Positions 39,593 through 40,244 of a DNA stretch of 40,244 bases are shown piece by piece (position 1 is the first letter of the stretch; every line of letters begins with the position of its first letter). The DNA is taken from positions 1 to 40,244 of the forward strand of contig CALVMU010000012.1 in assembly GCA_944348085.1 (NCBI GenBank). The letters are read 5' to 3'. A program made the translations under genes and the position numbers. This stretch comes from an uncultured Clostridia bacterium. Its GTDB lineage: Bacteria > Bacillota > Clostridia > Christensenellales > UBA1242. The notes beneath the pieces were generated by a model. That model was not told where the DNA came from and did not search any database. It was given only the letters and a program-made list of their open reading frames with translations.

Positions 39593-39760
39593 ATGAAAGA
39601 AAAAAAAGCGATAAAAGAATATTTACAATCAATTTCTAAAGACAGAGTTGTTGAGCTTTGCTTGCAATATCAGTTTGATGCCAAGATTGCAGAACAGCAA
39701 CTCGAAGAAGAAAAAGCAAAAGTAATGGAATTAAAAATGAGATTAAAGAATTCTATTTGA
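39593..39760 (+). CDS. Small coiled-coil protein (55 aa)
   Basis: Highly charged helix (AEQQLEEEKAKVMELKMRLK). AAAGGAG seven bases before the ATG. Last gene before the right attachment site. Function unknown. Confidence 0.6.
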   Translation: MKEKKAIKEYLQSISKDRVVELCLQYQFDAKIAEQQLEEEKAKVMELKMRLKNSI

Positions 39761-39831
39761 TCAGAAATGTTTAATGATAGAGACTTTGGCTCCTGACTTT
39801 TTTAAAGAAGGGTAAAATGCTTAAATTGATA

Positions 39832-39856
39832 AAAAAGGCTAGGATAAAATCCTAGC
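39832..39856 (-). terminator. Minus-strand intrinsic terminator
   Basis: GCTAGGAT, 3-nt loop, ATCCTAGC; on the minus strand it is followed by C and six T. It would stop transcription coming from the tRNA side. Confidence 0.65.
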
Positions 39857-39905
39857 AAATTGATAATACTAAACAATCGACTACCTTTTTTAACCTCCTT
39901 TTTAT

Positions 39906-39925
39906 GGTGTCAAAATTGGTGTCAA
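39906..39925 (+). repeat. Right arm-type integrase sites
   Basis: GGTGTCAA twice at 12-bp pitch, identical to the pair at 26757-26776. The gene-free stretch 39761-39970 otherwise holds only the terminator and the conserved 25-bp element end. Confidence 0.7.
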
Positions 39926-39970
39926 AAATGACTTTTTGCTTAGCGAAAATCGCTATATGCCTTTAATTTA

Positions 39971-40016
39971 CTGGCGCCCCAAGTAGGATTCGAACCTACG
40001 ACCTATCGGTTAACAG
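39971..40016. repeat. attR: 46-bp attachment core inside tRNA-Asn
   Basis: Exact copy of 26597-26642, reaching from the CCA end to the anticodon loop. Confidence 0.92.
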
Positions 40017-40046
40017 CCGAGCGCTCCACCACTGAGCTATTGGGGC
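39972..40046 (-). tRNA. tRNA-Asn (GTT), integration target
   Basis: Acceptor GCCCCAA/TTGGGGC, discriminator G and encoded CCA; D arm GCTCAGTGGTGGAGC; loop CTGTTAA with anticodon GTT; T arm GTAGGTTCGAATCCTAC. Intact after provirus insertion because the element restores its 3' part. Confidence 0.95.
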
Positions 40047-40119
40047 ATATATTAAGTTGTTTTTTTCGCGCTCGGCAGTTAACCTCTATCGGTTTAATTC
40101 CGCTTACGCTCCATACGCA
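40043..40119. repeat. 77-bp direct repeat, copy 1
   Basis: Identical to 40168-40244 (125-bp pitch). Begins in the acceptor end of tRNA-Asn and contains, at 40068-40084, a 17-base stretch (16 matches) of the tRNA anticodon arm in inverted orientation. Confidence 0.85.
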
Positions 40120-40167
40120 GAACTTTCAGTTCTTGGCGTTCAGCCCGCGGCTCCACCAGAGCAGCTT

Positions 40168-40244
40168 GGGCATATATTAAGTTGTTTTTTTCGCGCTCGG
40201 CAGTTAACCTCTATCGGTTTAATTCCGCTTACGCTCCATACGCA
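40168..40244. repeat. 77-bp direct repeat, copy 2, at the window end
   Basis: Second copy. Just before it, 40148-40170 looks like a decayed 5' half of the tRNA (GGCTCCACCAGAGC). The sequence stops exactly where the repeat stops, suggesting an assembly break in a tandem array. Confidence 0.85.

Larger units (their letters stand above)
26597..39970. mobile_element. Integrated filamentous-phage-like provirus with CRESS-type Rep, in tRNA-Asn
   Basis: 13,374 bp between 46-bp direct repeats. Contains a tyrosine integrase, CI-like repressor with operator, membrane proteins of virion size, a tripartite adhesin-like protein, a Zot/pI-like ATPase, a rolling-circle Rep and its origin. No terminase, portal, capsid or tail genes and no secretin, as expected of an inovirus-like phage of a single-membrane host. 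Coding sequence is visibly more A/T-rich than the left 23 kb. The intact tRNA lies at the right end. Confidence 0.88.

Overview
The window looks like one complete contig from an anaerobic, endospore-forming, low-GC Gram-positive bacterium (Bacillota, most likely an uncultured Clostridia-type gut lineage). The reasons are spoIIE next to tilS, a CwlD-like amidase, a Ku/LigD repair operon, anaerobic ribonucleotide reductase (NrdD/NrdG), strong AGGAGG ribosome sites and A/T-rich codons. The right end stops exactly at the end of a 77-bp exact direct repeat, which is what an assembler leaves at an unresolved tandem repeat. The left end appears to cut into the first gene.

Positions 1 to about 23.9 kb are ordinary chromosome. 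In order: CwlD-like amidase, guanylate kinase, SpoIIE, TilS, a GreA-like factor, tRNA-Leu(CAG), a small membrane protein, a zinc-motif protein, DegV, a short-chain dehydrogenase, a transglutaminase-like protein, a glycosyltransferase with a 34-codon ORF in front, a SIMPL-domain lipo/secreted-type protein, a lipid kinase, a YitT protein, an M18 aminopeptidase, a membrane/zinc-ribbon protein, the NHEJ operon ku - ligD(PE-ligase) - ligD(polymerase), nrdD-nrdG, a divergent Crp/Fnr regulator and mscL. Three minus-strand genes have a TATAAT-like box exactly six bases before the start codon and no ribosome site, so they are probably leaderless.

Positions 23.9 to 26.7 kb are accessory DNA: two small divergent operons of unknown function, then a DUF3800 gene flanked on both sides, on the same strand, by two related structured RNAs, each followed by an intrinsic terminator. 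The upstream RNA has a near-consensus promoter. To its right lies an array of three partial copies of the 3' end of tRNA-Asn, the scars of repeated integration.

Positions 26,597 to 39,970 are a 13.4-kb provirus inserted in the 3' part of tRNA-Asn(GTT). It has a 46-bp attachment core at both ends and paired GGTGTCAA arm-type sites near both ends. A leftward lysogeny block holds the integrase (its 5' end apparently frameshifted), two small ORFs and a CI-like repressor, with a perfect palindromic operator over the rightward -35 box. The rightward block holds small early genes, several single-span membrane proteins, a large membrane-anchored adhesin-like protein with three repeats, a Zot/pI-like ATPase and finally a replication initiator. 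This architecture is that of a filamentous (inovirus-like) phage of a Gram-positive host.

The outstanding feature is replication. The initiator has all motifs of a CRESS-DNA virus Rep (HUH endonuclease plus superfamily 3 helicase). Just upstream of it is a 17-bp perfect stem whose 10-base loop holds TAGTATTAC, the nonanucleotide of circovirus and nanovirus origins. A filamentous-phage morphogenesis module is thus joined to a eukaryotic-virus-type origin and Rep. The last 2 kb before the right attachment site carry cargo: two Cys-rich proteins, a PAPS-reductase-family protein and small ORFs.
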